A DNA stretch of 21,750 nucleotides from Saccoglossus kowalevskii (GCF_000003605.2 NW_003112969.1:165051-186800); one strand, 5' to 3'; positions 10,745-19,311 are shown, counted from the stretch's first letter. Program-made: numbers and translations. Notes: generated by a model not told the origin, from the letters alone.

Positions 10745-11033
10745 GTAAGGTTAGGACAATAAAAATGTTAAGTGTTTTGTATGGGATTTATTTTTACCAA
10801 TTTTTGACAAGTTGAATGTAAAATATAGGAAAAAATGTATATTCGCTATATTTTATGTTCACTGAGTCATTCCTTCAGCGAAAATAAATTCCAAGCAAAA
10901 ATAAAGTATTTTACAGTAGACAGACTGAGCTCCAACATCATGCACAATACCCGATGATCATTTATATACAAATCCCTTTTATTACTTCACCAAAACAAGT
11001 AATGTTATGGAGGCATTTTTGCGTATTGTGACA

Positions 11034-11051
11034 CTCTGCTACCTATTATAT
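11034..11051. repeat. Target-site duplication, copy 1 (18 bp)
   Basis: CTCTGCTACCTATTATAT occurs here and again, identically, at 11949-11966. The two copies directly bracket the LINE fragment, so they are read as the duplication made when it inserted. The run of T starting at 11051 is the plus-strand image of the element's poly(A) tail. Confidence 0.9.
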
Positions 11052-11948
11052 TTTTTTTGTATTTATAAACTTTTATTGGAGTTTGCACTGAAATTAACAT
11101 CTTACATAACTGGTTTGTACATTACAAATTGCAATTAAACTACATATTGTGAAGTGGATTGGGTAACATTTTTCATAAAATATCCCCATTTCTTGTTATG
11201 AGAAGTCAACCTATTCCGTCGGACAGCAATGAAGTACTCTATCTCCAGGAAATATTTTACATATCTTTTGTATGCCATGAATTCTGGCTTTTGATTTTTA
11301 TGTCTACACAAGTAAATATATTTTTTTGCTACCAGAAAGAGGAAGTTGACTAAACATGTAAAGATATCACCCCCAAAAAGAAAAGAATTTATTGTGCATT
11401 CGGGAATGCCCTCAGGCCAAGCTTGCCCCCCCCCCCAAAGCATGTACAGTGTTCCCCCCAAATCTTGGGTGCATTGACACTGGTAAAACAAATGGATAAG
11501 AGATTCAGAGCATGATGAACAGAAAGTACACAGATCAGACTCCACAATGGCAGGGTTCATCTTGAATAATGTTTTGTTTGTGGTCAGAATATTATGGGTT
11601 ATTTTGAGTTGAAATTCTCTGAGACGAGTATCAATTGTAGTACGAAAGGTTAACTGGTAGATTGGCAATCAAGACATCAAATGTGAAATATTCAATAATA
11701 CAGTAAAATAGGTCTCAGATCTAGGCGAGATAAATTTGTTGTTAACAATACTCTTAGCTACAGTATTTGTAGTGCAATTTTGTAACTCAACCAATGTACT
11801 GCCGTGTTTAAGTCTAACTGGTTTATCCAAAGGGTTAACATTCTCGTCAAAATCAGAGTTGTTTAGTTTGTGAGGTACGCACTGTATCAGGCCATACCAT
11901 TTTAGAAAGCATGACCGAGGTACCTCTTTACTCTGAATCTCCTCCCAT
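11052..11948 (-). mobile_element. 5'-truncated LINE (non-LTR retrotransposon), 897 bp
   Basis: The element is on the minus strand, with its 3' end at the low coordinate. It starts next to a short T run, equivalent to a poly(A) tail, and ends abruptly at 11948 inside coding sequence, as in 5' truncation during target-primed reverse transcription. It is bounded by a perfect 18 bp duplication. The encoded piece is the C-terminal region of a LINE ORF2-type protein. Only this end survives; the endonuclease and reverse transcriptase catalytic parts are absent. The subfamily (L1/Tx1-like versus another clade) cannot be decided by eye. Confidence 0.85.
11135..11948 (-). pseudogene. LINE ORF2 C-terminal fragment
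   Basis: This frame is open from the truncation point down to the TAA at 11135-11137, except for one in-frame TGA at 11669-11671. The upstream piece contains WYGLIQCVPHKL, a pattern I associate with the region after the reverse transcriptase domain. The downstream 177 codons contain a Cys/His cluster, CTFCSSCSESLIHLFYQC, matching the zinc-binding reverse-transcriptase-associated module (zf-RVT type) of LINE proteins, then a Lys/Arg/Tyr-rich tail. An 11-C run (11426-11436) translates as a Gly tract and may mark a slippage-altered site. With the 5' truncation and the stop it cannot make a functional protein. The family call rests on motif order and not a search. Confidence 0.75.
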
Positions 11949-11966
11949 CTCTGCTACCTATTATAT
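11949..11966. repeat. Target-site duplication, copy 2 (18 bp)
   Basis: Identical to 11034-11051. The uninterrupted ancestral site would have read from 11051 directly into AGTTTTGTATGGGC at 11967. Confidence 0.9.
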
Positions 11967-12266
11967 AGTTTTGTATGGGCTGCCTGCAGGCCCAACTAAG
12001 TAAATAACACTGAACAAATTATTTCAAATTGAGTATTCAATATTAATAGACAAGCCGTTTTCAGGACTAACGATACGGTATTTTAGGGCATGTCACATGG
12101 CCTGGCGGCTACTGAAATTGTAAGTATATTTGATTTAATTTATTTTAGTATTAAAATCCGAGCGCATTTTTGGTGAACCAAAACCATTTCCTCAATTGAT
12201 TCACTCAAGATAAACAGAAGGGTACTCACAGAAAATTTGTGGCTGCAACCCAACCCCTGCAAGTGA
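11967..12266. other. Non-coding stretch
   Basis: No gene seen between the LINE and the TAAA microsatellite. This is probably intronic if the minus-strand exons around it belong to one gene. Confidence 0.4.
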
Positions 12267-12341
<75 letters not shown>

Positions 12342-12344
12342 ATA
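12267..12344. repeat. (TAAA)n microsatellite, about 19 copies
   Basis: A nearly perfect tetranucleotide array. It produces an Ile-Tyr-Leu-Phe repeat in a minus-strand open frame (12226-12486), which is an artefact. Confidence 0.97.
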
Positions 12345-12507
12345 TAATAACCAGAAATTTAAAGATCCAGCAATACAAAATTATTTCAATAGAACTATAA
12401 TTTCTGCTTCGCTTCAGTTTCATTAAGGATGGTATATTTTTATTACAGAATATAATACAGTACATGTATATACAGTCACTTGTCACTAAATCAGAAAGAT
12501 TTACACT

Positions 12508-12694
12508 TCAAGAACATATTTTATCTTGCAAATCAACTATATTTGTGAAATTTCCAATGGGCAAAGCATGCCATCTTTTCATCAATAGTGTTACACAAGT
12601 ATTATTCATATATTTCTGAAACGTTCCAGGAATTGATGGCTCTATTGTGTAATATGTGCCAGTAGCAACTTTAATCACATGACAGGGTATCATA
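12508..12694 (-). CDS. Candidate exon with alpha-kinase-like segment
   Basis: On the minus strand a good 3' splice site, TATTGTTTGCAG (AG at 12695-12696), opens a frame that runs to a TGA/TAA-type stop at 12508-12510. Its first half contains YYTIEPSIPGTFQKYMNN, which fits the conserved E-P-x-I-x-G-x-F-x-K-Y-x-N-N core of the atypical alpha-kinase domain (as in eEF2 kinase, ALPK and vwkA relatives). Further on, IVDLQD resembles the D-L-Q-G motif that follows in the family, but the conserved Gly is Asp here. The intervening part is shorter and less similar than expected. This may be one exon plus read-through into intron, or a decayed copy. Alpha-kinases are expanded in several marine invertebrates. 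Confidence 0.5.
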
Positions 12695-12941
12695 CTGCAA
12701 ACAATATATAGCATAATATGAAAATATGATTGCGGACATTGATAATATTTCTAGGTTTTTACTAACCAAGGCAATGTAATAATCCAGGTATGGCAATTGT
12801 TCCAGTATTTACAATATGTTCCCCCATGACAAGCAACCTTGCAGTTAAAATAGCTTCATTGTTCATGAGTAGTCATGATCCAAAGTTCATAAACATCATA
12901 AACAAATGGAAACAAATAGCTTTGGTTTCATTTACATTCAA

Positions 12942-12985
12942 TTTAAATGTCTCAACTCCTGTGTTTAAATGTCTCAACTCCTGTG
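12942..12985. repeat. 22-bp perfect tandem duplication
   Basis: TTTAAATGTCTCAACTCCTG plus TG is present twice head to tail (12942-12963 and 12964-12985). It lies in presumed intron and ends an unremarkable plus-strand open frame. Confidence 0.95.
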
Positions 12986-13107
12986 TTTAGGACTTATCAC
13001 TATATAAAACAGCAAGTTACACAGAAATGTGAAATTATTTGTATCTCTGCCCGTCCTGCCTGATATCTTCAATGACAGCGGAGCTGAAAATAATGTTGTA
13101 AACTAAC

Positions 13108-13194
13108 CTTCGGGTTTCACCATATACAGGAGGTACTATTTGCCGGAACATAGCATAGCATAGCATTTTTCCAAATTTTCTGTGTCTGAACCTC
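13108..13194 (-). CDS. Candidate 87-nt exon upstream of the alpha-kinase-like exon
   Basis: On the minus strand, TTTAATTATAG (AG at 13195-13196) precedes 87 nt ending in AAG/GTTAGT (GT at 13106-13107). The frame with 28 complete codons (including FRQIVPPVYGETR) leaves two bases. The exon at 12694 supplies one base before its ATG, so the two join in phase. A second frame is open for part of the length. A TGCTA/TATGC microsatellite-like run lies within it. The peptide is not recognised as part of the kinase domain, so phase and splice signals are the only support. Confidence 0.3.
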
Positions 13195-13199
13195 CTATA

Positions 13200-14350
13200 A
13201 TTAAATAGTCATTAGGCAGGTTTATGGTATTGTTATGATTGGCAACATTGAATCAAACAATGCCCAGTCAAATTTCTTGTGTAAAGCTGAGATTATCAGA
13301 ATACAACATCAGAAACAATTTGTTTTTTAGCAATAGCAATTTGCTAAAAATACAGTGACAGCACATAATCCGTCACATTTTGTATGAATGTATTTACACA
13401 AGAAAGATTACATTTTGAATGCTCAGGAGAACAACTAACATGTTTTAGTAACAATTTGTTCTAAGAGAAAGTCAACAAGTTGAAGAAGCACAAAATAAAT
13501 ATTTAAATATAGTTTATGAAAACAGGTTTTTTACATTTCAAACAAAATACATGTATTTCAGTATCACACAAGGACTCGAGTGAATACTGTTTGTAAGCGC
13601 ATACAAAATTAGCTTTTATCCGCAAATAACAATGGAATATTGTGTTTCCATGTGATAAACTCAACCAAATGTGACATGCAAGCAGTTGTTTAAAATACAA
13701 ATCAACCAAGCGTAACATGCAAACAACACTTAATTAATATTAAACTAAACAATACGCAGTAATTGCATGCTTACACGCTTAGCCATAATAGTCTTTCAAT
13801 GGTTTTCATAATAATTTTGATGCATCATTTTGATGCTTGCTTTTTCATATATGCATATATACAGCATAAACATAAGCCTTATTAATTGCTGGCAATTATT
13901 TATAGTGAATTTACTAAAACAAGTCGAAGCTAATTATAATAGATAGGTTAGGGGGTATTATACACACACCTGGCAGGGGAAATGTCGTCTATTGTGTTGT
14001 CTTTCAAAACTACTGCTCAAGTTTCGTCTTACAATTGTCAATATTGTTTCGCTGATTACAGATTTTTGATTATCTTTAATTAGCGAAACGAACCATACTG
14101 ATTAAATATTGTTATGTTCGGTATTTTAAGAGGTGATGAATGGCTGATGTTCTGATACTTGGATCTTCACTACATTGAGTTATATAATGATTTTCACGTG
14201 ATTTTTGGTTTTACTTGTGTAAACTGTCATTCTAATTCAATTTGAGAGGTTGGAATTTATTGGCCGTGTAGTGCGCATTCCAGATTTCGTTCTAGATTCC
14301 AATACTTCAACCAACATGTTGTCTACCTGCCTGGAATGCACCCAACTCAA
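13200..14350. other. AT-rich stretch, no supported gene
   Basis: There are only short AT-rich frames. A minus-strand donor-like CAG/GTGTGT occurs near 13964-13972 after about 43 open codons (including RRNLSSSFERQHNRRHFPCQ), but no convincing acceptor accompanies it. Confidence 0.4.
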
Positions 14351-14355
14351 CCTAA

Positions 14356-14398
14356 AGCTTCATCATTGGCCTGCCATACATGGTTTGAACCACTTGAA
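14356..14398 (-). other. Weak candidate small exon
   Basis: On the minus strand, TTTTTGCTGCTTCAAG could be a 3' splice site, and TTTAG/GTTGAG about 42 nt later could be a donor. The enclosed frame reads SNHVWQANDEAL. Support is only local, and all frames close just beyond the donor. Confidence 0.15.
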
Positions 14399-14399
14399 G

Positions 14400-15105
14400 C
14401 AGCAAAAATAAAACCAAAACACGCAAGTATATATTCTGCCAATATCATGCTTAGGTGGCATTGTGAAGTTCAATGTGCAAAGTATGAAGGAAAATCATTC
14501 AACGTGACTCTATAATTTTCATTATCGGCACAAAGAATACATGTTAACAAAATCTACTATAATGTGGCTGACTTCCTGATGAACCCTGTGATATGAATAA
14601 AAAATAATTACAGATATACATTATTTTATTACACTGGGCATGCATGCGATTATCAATGTTACTGCACATAAAGTTACAGTTATGTTGTCTTTTAGTGAAA
14701 TAATTGTTAATGTATTCCATGCTTACATTGTAAACTTTCGACAATTCACAATATCCCAATTAAGCCACGTTTATTTGATATTGATGATAATGATCAATAT
14801 ACACCCATAATTTTGTTAATGTTTGAAGAAGACCCATTCAAATTCATTCACTGACTTCATAACTGCTATATAAATTAGTACAGAAAACTTTGCTGTGAAT
14901 GTTATTTCTTTAATATTGTCGCACATATATAGACTCAAACTTGACACGCATATTCCGTGTACAACTGCAGGTAGTCTTGTTTGATCTTGCCATTACATTC
15001 CATTTCAAAAAAGCAGAATATGTAGTTCAGATAGATATATAACTAATAAATTCATTTATATTAACGGATTTATATTAAGATTTGGAGAGTGCGTGAAAAG
15101 GGATC
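14400..15105. other. AT-rich stretch, nothing recognised
   Basis: No supported gene or repeat. A 71-codon minus-strand open frame (14544-14759) has no recognisable motif. Confidence 0.4.
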
Positions 15106-15109
15106 GAAA

Positions 15110-15487
15110 TCAAGCCTCAAGGCTGTCATATACTACTGGGGTTCCCTCTATGCAGCGCGGGGTTTCAAAGAGATCATGATGAAACGGGATGAAGTGTTCG
15201 CTATTTAATGTTCGTTGTTCGCCAGTAAAGACGAAGACTACATTAAAGATTAACTCTCCACAGTTTGAAACATCTGCTTTGGTGATAGAAGACACGAAAC
15301 TAACCATTTCCCGTACGATAAAAAACAATATTACGACCCGGGGATCGATCCAAGCCGCTGTTGGCTGTGAGATCATGGAAGGTAATAGGTCAAATTCGTG
15401 AACGAATGTGTTTCGTTTCACCTGGGTCTGAGGACTCACGCTTGTCGTCCCGGTATTTTCCAAGTACATTAAATGATGCAAGGACAA
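15110..15487 (-). pseudogene. Unrecognised 125-codon open frame in a GC-richer island
   Basis: This minus-strand frame sits in a patch with more G, C and CpG than its surroundings, so it may be genuine or recently inserted sequence. Its middle holds a hydrophobic stretch followed by SFVSS (about residues 52-68 from the upstream end). This is faintly like the start of membrane-bound sulfotransferase or glycosyltransferase catalytic regions, but the resemblance is too weak to name. It overlaps, in another frame, the signal-anchor reading frame at 15390-15515. Together they could be one gene split by a frameshift. An opposite-strand frame (15189-15401) is also open. No family is assigned. Confidence 0.25.
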
Positions 15488-15515
15488 TCAACATAAATAT
15501 AACTGGAATATACAT
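15390..15515 (-). CDS. Short signal-anchor reading frame (41 aa)
   Basis: From the ATG at 15513-15515 to the TGA at 15390-15392, the minus strand encodes a short N-terminus, a hydrophobic segment (IPVIFMLIVLASFNVLG, residues 3-19) and a charged tail beginning KYRDDKRESSD. This is the layout of a signal peptide or a type II membrane anchor followed by a stem. A second ATG lies seven codons in. A possible donor CCCAG/GTGAAA lies near 15417-15422, so it could be the first exon of a Golgi-type enzyme. The overlapping frame at 15110-15487 may be the rest after a frameshift. The function is unknown. Confidence 0.3.
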   Translation of the reverse strand: MYIPVIFMLIVLASFNVLGKYRDDKRESSDPGETKHIRSRI

Positions 15516-15519
15516 GTAA

Positions 15520-17060
15520 TTACAATTATTACAATTCTTTTAGTTGTCTGGGGTAGAAAGTAATCTTAAATAAAATATTGGAAAACAACCATCGTTCAGA
15601 GACCAGAGATTTACTCTATGCAACGTAATTCATGTCTGTGAATATATTTATTGAACAGTTCAGCATAGACCAGGTCAATTTAGAATGAACTTGGCATGCT
15701 AGTATACCCGACTTGAATTCAGATTCCAATAAACTGCCTCGTCACCAGAAATGACAGTTGCCATCATTGAATAATCAGTCAAATTAGAATACTAAGCTCC
15801 GCCCATCCCATGGAACGTAAATGTTGGTCTTTGAAATAGACCGACTATTTAGTCTCCCACATGCAATTATATATTCATGAAGCCAGCTGGGATCGTGTGT
15901 GAAACGTTGTTTTAAAGCAAAGAGCTGCACATATTGGGTTACACTACTAGGGAGATAAAACATTCCAGATAATCGGAAACGACCAAGTATTCAAAATAAA
16001 GGTGTCTGTCACTGTGAGATCCTAGAGCACACAGGTTTGTTCAATTACGATTATGATAATTGTGTTAATATTTTCCACACATCTGATCTGAAACCTCTTC
16101 AATTTAAATGTGTGTGGCATGACCATTACACACATCAGAGATACATTTTGAAAATAAATGTACTGCTGCTGCAAAAAAACAAAAAAACAAACAAACAAAA
16201 AAACGGAATTTATAACATAAATTCATATCAAAACAATGAGAACAGTTTTCAGCATCCTAATGCTTAAAATAGAAAATTTGCTCAGTCGTTTGTTACTGGT
16301 ATGTTTATGTTTTTAAAAAGTAGTGAAGTGTTTGTGTTGAATTTAGATACATCTACGATTGTTACTGGTTAGGAAATATAGCAGTACATTTAAATAAATA
16401 ACATAACAAATCAGCTGAATATTTACATTATTTTGAGCAAATGTTGCTTTCGTTATAGAACGTTATAGAACCAATTAAAGAGAAAGAATTACCAACGTGA
16501 TATACAAATTGTTACTCTATGAGACAAAACCTGAGAACCATGGTGGTTAGTTACGGTTCCACAATACTTGGTTAGAAACTATATTTATGCAAACATATAT
16601 CCACAGTAAATATGACATTGTCAGTATGATAGTATTTTCAATGATAATGATATGATATGATAACATATATGTCGAATTTGCTCAATTGCTGGATGATTTA
16701 TTTGTCTATATATATATATCTATAAAATAGAATATTGTTTTGTAAATTTGAAGCAATTTCTCACCTATGTGGCATACATTTCACAGTTTATTTGCTATTC
16801 CCTGGGTTGCAGTACATAAGCAGCAAAACAACCTAAAACATCGATATGTTTACGAGCAGTTATTCTTGCATCATTGCAATAGTACCATCCGAGTCTTTGT
16901 AAATTTCGAATAATGATGATGATGTAAATATTGTTTAGTGTACCTCATCAGGTATTATATAAACCATAGTAATCATGTGATAAATAACGGTATGTGTGTT
17001 TCTTCCTGCTAAAATTGTGATTTGTTTCTCAATGGGTTTCCGTTTGAATTATACTTTTTA
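15520..17060. other. AT-rich stretch with small repeats
   Basis: No supported gene. It contains a perfect 10 bp duplication (CGTTATAGAA twice, 16451-16470), an A-rich CAAAAAAACAAA tract near 16171-16203, and a short (TA)n near 16698-16712. Confidence 0.45.
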
Positions 17061-17071
17061 GGTTATTCATC

Positions 17072-17266
17072 ATGGATTACATACTTCCAATAACATCTGT
17101 TCTGATAATATTTCTTCTATCAGCTTATAAGTTGGTACGAAGAATGAGAAGAAGAACAAAAGGCCATGTTTCCATTGTGAGAGGTGGTAGAAAATTGAGT
17201 GAGACCGAAATGTGGCTTTCTGAACACCATGATCTAAGTATATCAGTAGTTTATGATCCATTATAG
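17072..17266 (+). CDS. Possible small single-pass membrane protein (64 aa)
   Basis: The ATG at 17072 has a favourable context (ATCATGG) and follows a 3' splice-like TATACTTTTTAG by about 10 nt. The product starts with a hydrophobic segment (residues 4-19, ILPITSVLIIFLLSAY), then a strongly basic stretch (KLVRRMRRRTK), then a polar tail of about 35 residues. This is the usual pattern of a single-span protein with a cytosolic basic flank. No family is recognised. It lies about 1 kb from the minus-strand end of the Polinton-like remnant and could belong to the host, to the element, or to neither. Confidence 0.35.
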   Translation: MDYILPITSVLIIFLLSAYKLVRRMRRRTKGHVSIVRGGRKLSETEMWLSEHHDLSISVVYDPL

Positions 17267-17300
17267 GGACGACCATGAGGGCGCTGTTCACATTTGAATA

Positions 17301-17484
17301 CGATGACGTCGTACAGGGTAGGATGACGTCACAATGGGATCCGTGCATAAATTAGCATAAATGATCGTACATGGCCGTGAAGGGGTCAATTTGAATGAGA
17401 ATGACGTCACAATGGGATACTGTTAATACATTTGCATACATGAAATTTATTTGTATACGAGGTCATCGTGAATACATTTGCATA
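17301..17484. promoter_or_regulatory. CRE-like and octamer-like direct-repeat module
   Basis: An 18 bp direct repeat, ATGACGTCACAATGGGAT, occurs at 17323-17340 and 17401-17418. Each copy contains the palindromic CRE/ATF consensus TGACGTCA. A third partial site, TGACGTC, lies at 17304-17310 and a GGACGTCA at about 17547-17554. A second direct repeat, AATACATTTGCATA, occurs at 17425-17438 and 17471-17484; each copy contains ATTTGCAT, the complement of the POU octamer ATGCAAAT. The clustering resembles a composite enhancer or promoter, but it may equally be the remains of a minisatellite. Confidence 0.45.
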
Positions 17485-17656
17485 AATTACCACCATTTTT
17501 TTTTTATTTTTTTATTTTTTTACTTATTTTTTAATTGGACGAGCATGGACGTCACGAAAGATTTTTCCGAATATATCGTAGAGGGTGCTCACACATACGC
17601 ACACACACATACGCTAATAAATACACGTCATTTTGAAAACTAACGGAATTTATTAC

Positions 17657-18005
17657 ACAAAAGATGGGTAAAACTATATCAGTTACATGGAATATACATT
17701 TTTTTGAGTAAATAGTCAAAAACGAATGGATTAAAAACTGAGTAATATAAGATTGATATTAGGAGTAATATATAAGAATGAAAAAATGACATTTTAAAAT
17801 GGTTGAAATACATAGAGTATACATTTTGTAACGTGATTAAGTATTAGATTATAAAACTGACAAAAGATGAGTAAAACTACTAAGATCAGTTACATGGAAT
17901 ATAATTTGTTTGTTTGAGTAAATAATCGAAAAAATGAATAAAAACAGAGTAATATAAGAATAATACATAGAATATACAGATATAACATGATGGTTAAGTA
18001 TTCTC
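17657..18005. repeat. Imperfect tandem duplication, 203 bp period
   Basis: ACAAAAGATGRGTAAAACTA followed by ATCAGTTACATGGAATATA begins at 17657 and again at 17860. The second copy continues to match (GAGTAAATARTC, GAGTAATATAAGA, AATACATAGARTATACA, TTAAGTATT) but lacks an internal segment of roughly 60 bp. It is AT-rich and non-coding. It lies just beyond the end of the Cys/His reading frame. Confidence 0.75.
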
Positions 18006-18111
18006 CAAGTTAAAACAAGCAAACAAGATTTGAAGTAAATGGAATAGGGTTAGAAGTCAGCAGAAAACTCACCAAGTGTCTCACATTTCACTGTACTATA
18101 GAGAATGACTG

Positions 18112-18656
18112 CTAAAGTATGATTGGCATATATATATATATATGCTGTTGTATGATGTAAAATAGTTGGGAATCCATTTCACATGTTGATAATGTGATTT
18201 CACAGCAAACTAAACACATTTTGGGCTTTGATTTAAATCGACGAAACAGTAGACGTGTATACCGCTTGGAATATTTCCCAACCAAATCAGGGAAAATGCG
18301 TTGAAATGTATCATAACACATGGCAATTTTACAACTGTCAATTTTGCTCAGAGCTTTGTCAATGTAGAGAAAAATTTTATTAGCGAAGCCATAAGGTAAA
18401 CACAAATGTTGTCTTTGTGAGCCATGCTCTATAGCACACCAATGGCAATTGGCTTGAATGACACGACGCATTTGTGTACAGATGAATTCAGAGACGATTT
18501 TCTTCATAATCAGCTTATCCAATGGTTTCCTGTTGCCCACAAAATATAAAATTTCACGCACAATAATGTAAATCACTGGTAAACGTTTAGCAGATTGAAC
18601 TGTATTTACAGCAGTCTCAAAAGTATCAGTTTTCAAACTCGCTAAGGAATTGGAGC
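18112..18656 (-). pseudogene. Cys/His-rich open frame, probable C-terminal part of the PC4-like gene
   Basis: An open frame of about 180 codons lacks an ATG at its upstream end: the frame runs back to a stop near 18675 without Met. It is therefore a downstream exon or a broken gene. Numbered from codon 18636, it has a compact cluster C64-x2-C67-x3-H71-x5-H77-x-C79 (CHWCAIEHGSQRQHLC), which looks metal-binding, and a later CLVCCEITLSTC. An acceptor-like AATCCAAG near 18655 is in phase with the donor of the PC4-like block at 18907. It lies divergently beside the polymerase remnant and resembles, from memory, Cys/His proteins carried by Polinton-like elements. That link is inference. Confidence 0.5.
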
Positions 18657-18666
18657 TTGGATTCTG

Positions 18667-18855
18667 ATAGTCGTGTCACTCTGGACGAATCTATATAATA
18701 GTGGGGGGGGGTCATACCTCCATCTTGTAGTCTCATCAACTCTGGACAAATCTATGTAACAGCAGGGGGAAGGAGATCATACCTCAATTTTGTAGTCTCG
18801 TCCACTCTGGACGAATCTATATAACAACAGGGGAGAGGGGTCATGGCCGTCTTGC
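18667..18855. repeat. Three tandem copies of a 61-65 bp mini-exon-like unit
   Basis: Units begin at about 18680, 18741 and 18806 (shared core TCTGGACRAATCTATRTAA, then a G-rich tract and TCATACCTC). On the minus strand each unit has a pyrimidine tract ending in ATAG or CATAG and about 34 nt of body. The two complete copies (18783-18816 and 18718-18751) end in a GAG/GTATGA donor. The copy nearest the PC4-like block joins it in phase and stays open. The middle copy has two adjacent in-frame stops. The third copy (ending 18690) diverges after about 14 nt and has no matching donor. Confidence 0.75.
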
Positions 18856-18906
18856 AGGAAAAAACACTAATGAACATATTTGGATGTAGAAATAAAAAAA
18901 ACGTAC

Positions 18907-19067
18907 CTGACAACGCTGTTGATTTGTGTTAAAAGTTCATTGAAATTTTGGAACTGTTTTAGGGTTAAGGATATATCACCCTTAGTGGGGTAGCCATTTT
19001 AGTACTCATGAATATGTACATCAGTACGCCAGTGAAACGAATTCACAGTTACATACAAATTTTTGAC
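18907..19067 (-). pseudogene. PC4 (p15)-like DNA-binding domain fragment
   Basis: The minus-strand translation of this block reads as a transcription coactivator p15/PC4-type domain. Beta-strand pieces come first (NLYVTVNSF, then DVHIHEY), followed by a P-T-K-G-x-I-S-L-T turn and a helix (KQFQNFNELLTQINSVV) that fits the conserved L-x-x-x-x-x-x-I-D-x-x-V end of the fold. A stop codon interrupts it at 18999-19001, between the HEY and NGYPTK parts. The 3' boundary is a strong donor, CAG/GTACGT (GT at 18905-18906). PC4 domains bind single-stranded DNA. The position, divergent from the polymerase fragment, suggests a gene of the same mobile element. The upstream start was not found. Confidence 0.65.
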
Positions 19068-19204
19068 GGGGCACAGCAGATATGTTAAAATGTTCTCACC
19101 ATTCCATTCCCCAGCTGTTTGATGCATTACATTGCTGTCAGGTGATGTAGCTGTAGCGACTTTTCATCTTTTAATATGGCGAGTTGATTGGTAGGTTTGT
19201 AGAT

Positions 19205-19206
19205 TG

Positions 19207-19240
<34 letters not shown>

Positions 19241-19311
19241 GGGTGGATGGGTGGGTATGTGGGTATGTGGGTGGGCGGGTGCATGGCTGTTTGGGTGGGT
19301 GGGTGTTTGGG
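19205..19311. repeat. (GTTA)n followed by (GGGT)n-type microsatellite
   Basis: A tetranucleotide GTTA array (about 19206-19240) passes into a GGGTGG/GGGTAT-rich tract (to about 19311). The G-rich part has many GGG runs and could form G-quadruplexes. It lies in the short divergent gap between the PC4-like and polymerase fragments and creates the Gly/Trp/Val start of the open frame at 19239, which is not real coding sequence. Confidence 0.9.

Noticed and set aside
12226-12486. Minus-strand frame with a Tyr-Leu-Phe-Ile repeat
   Set aside because: It is created by the (TAAA)n microsatellite.
17070-17348. 92-codon minus-strand frame opposite the small membrane-protein frame
   Set aside because: It overlaps fully on the other strand and has no motif; the plus-strand frame has the better start and membrane layout.
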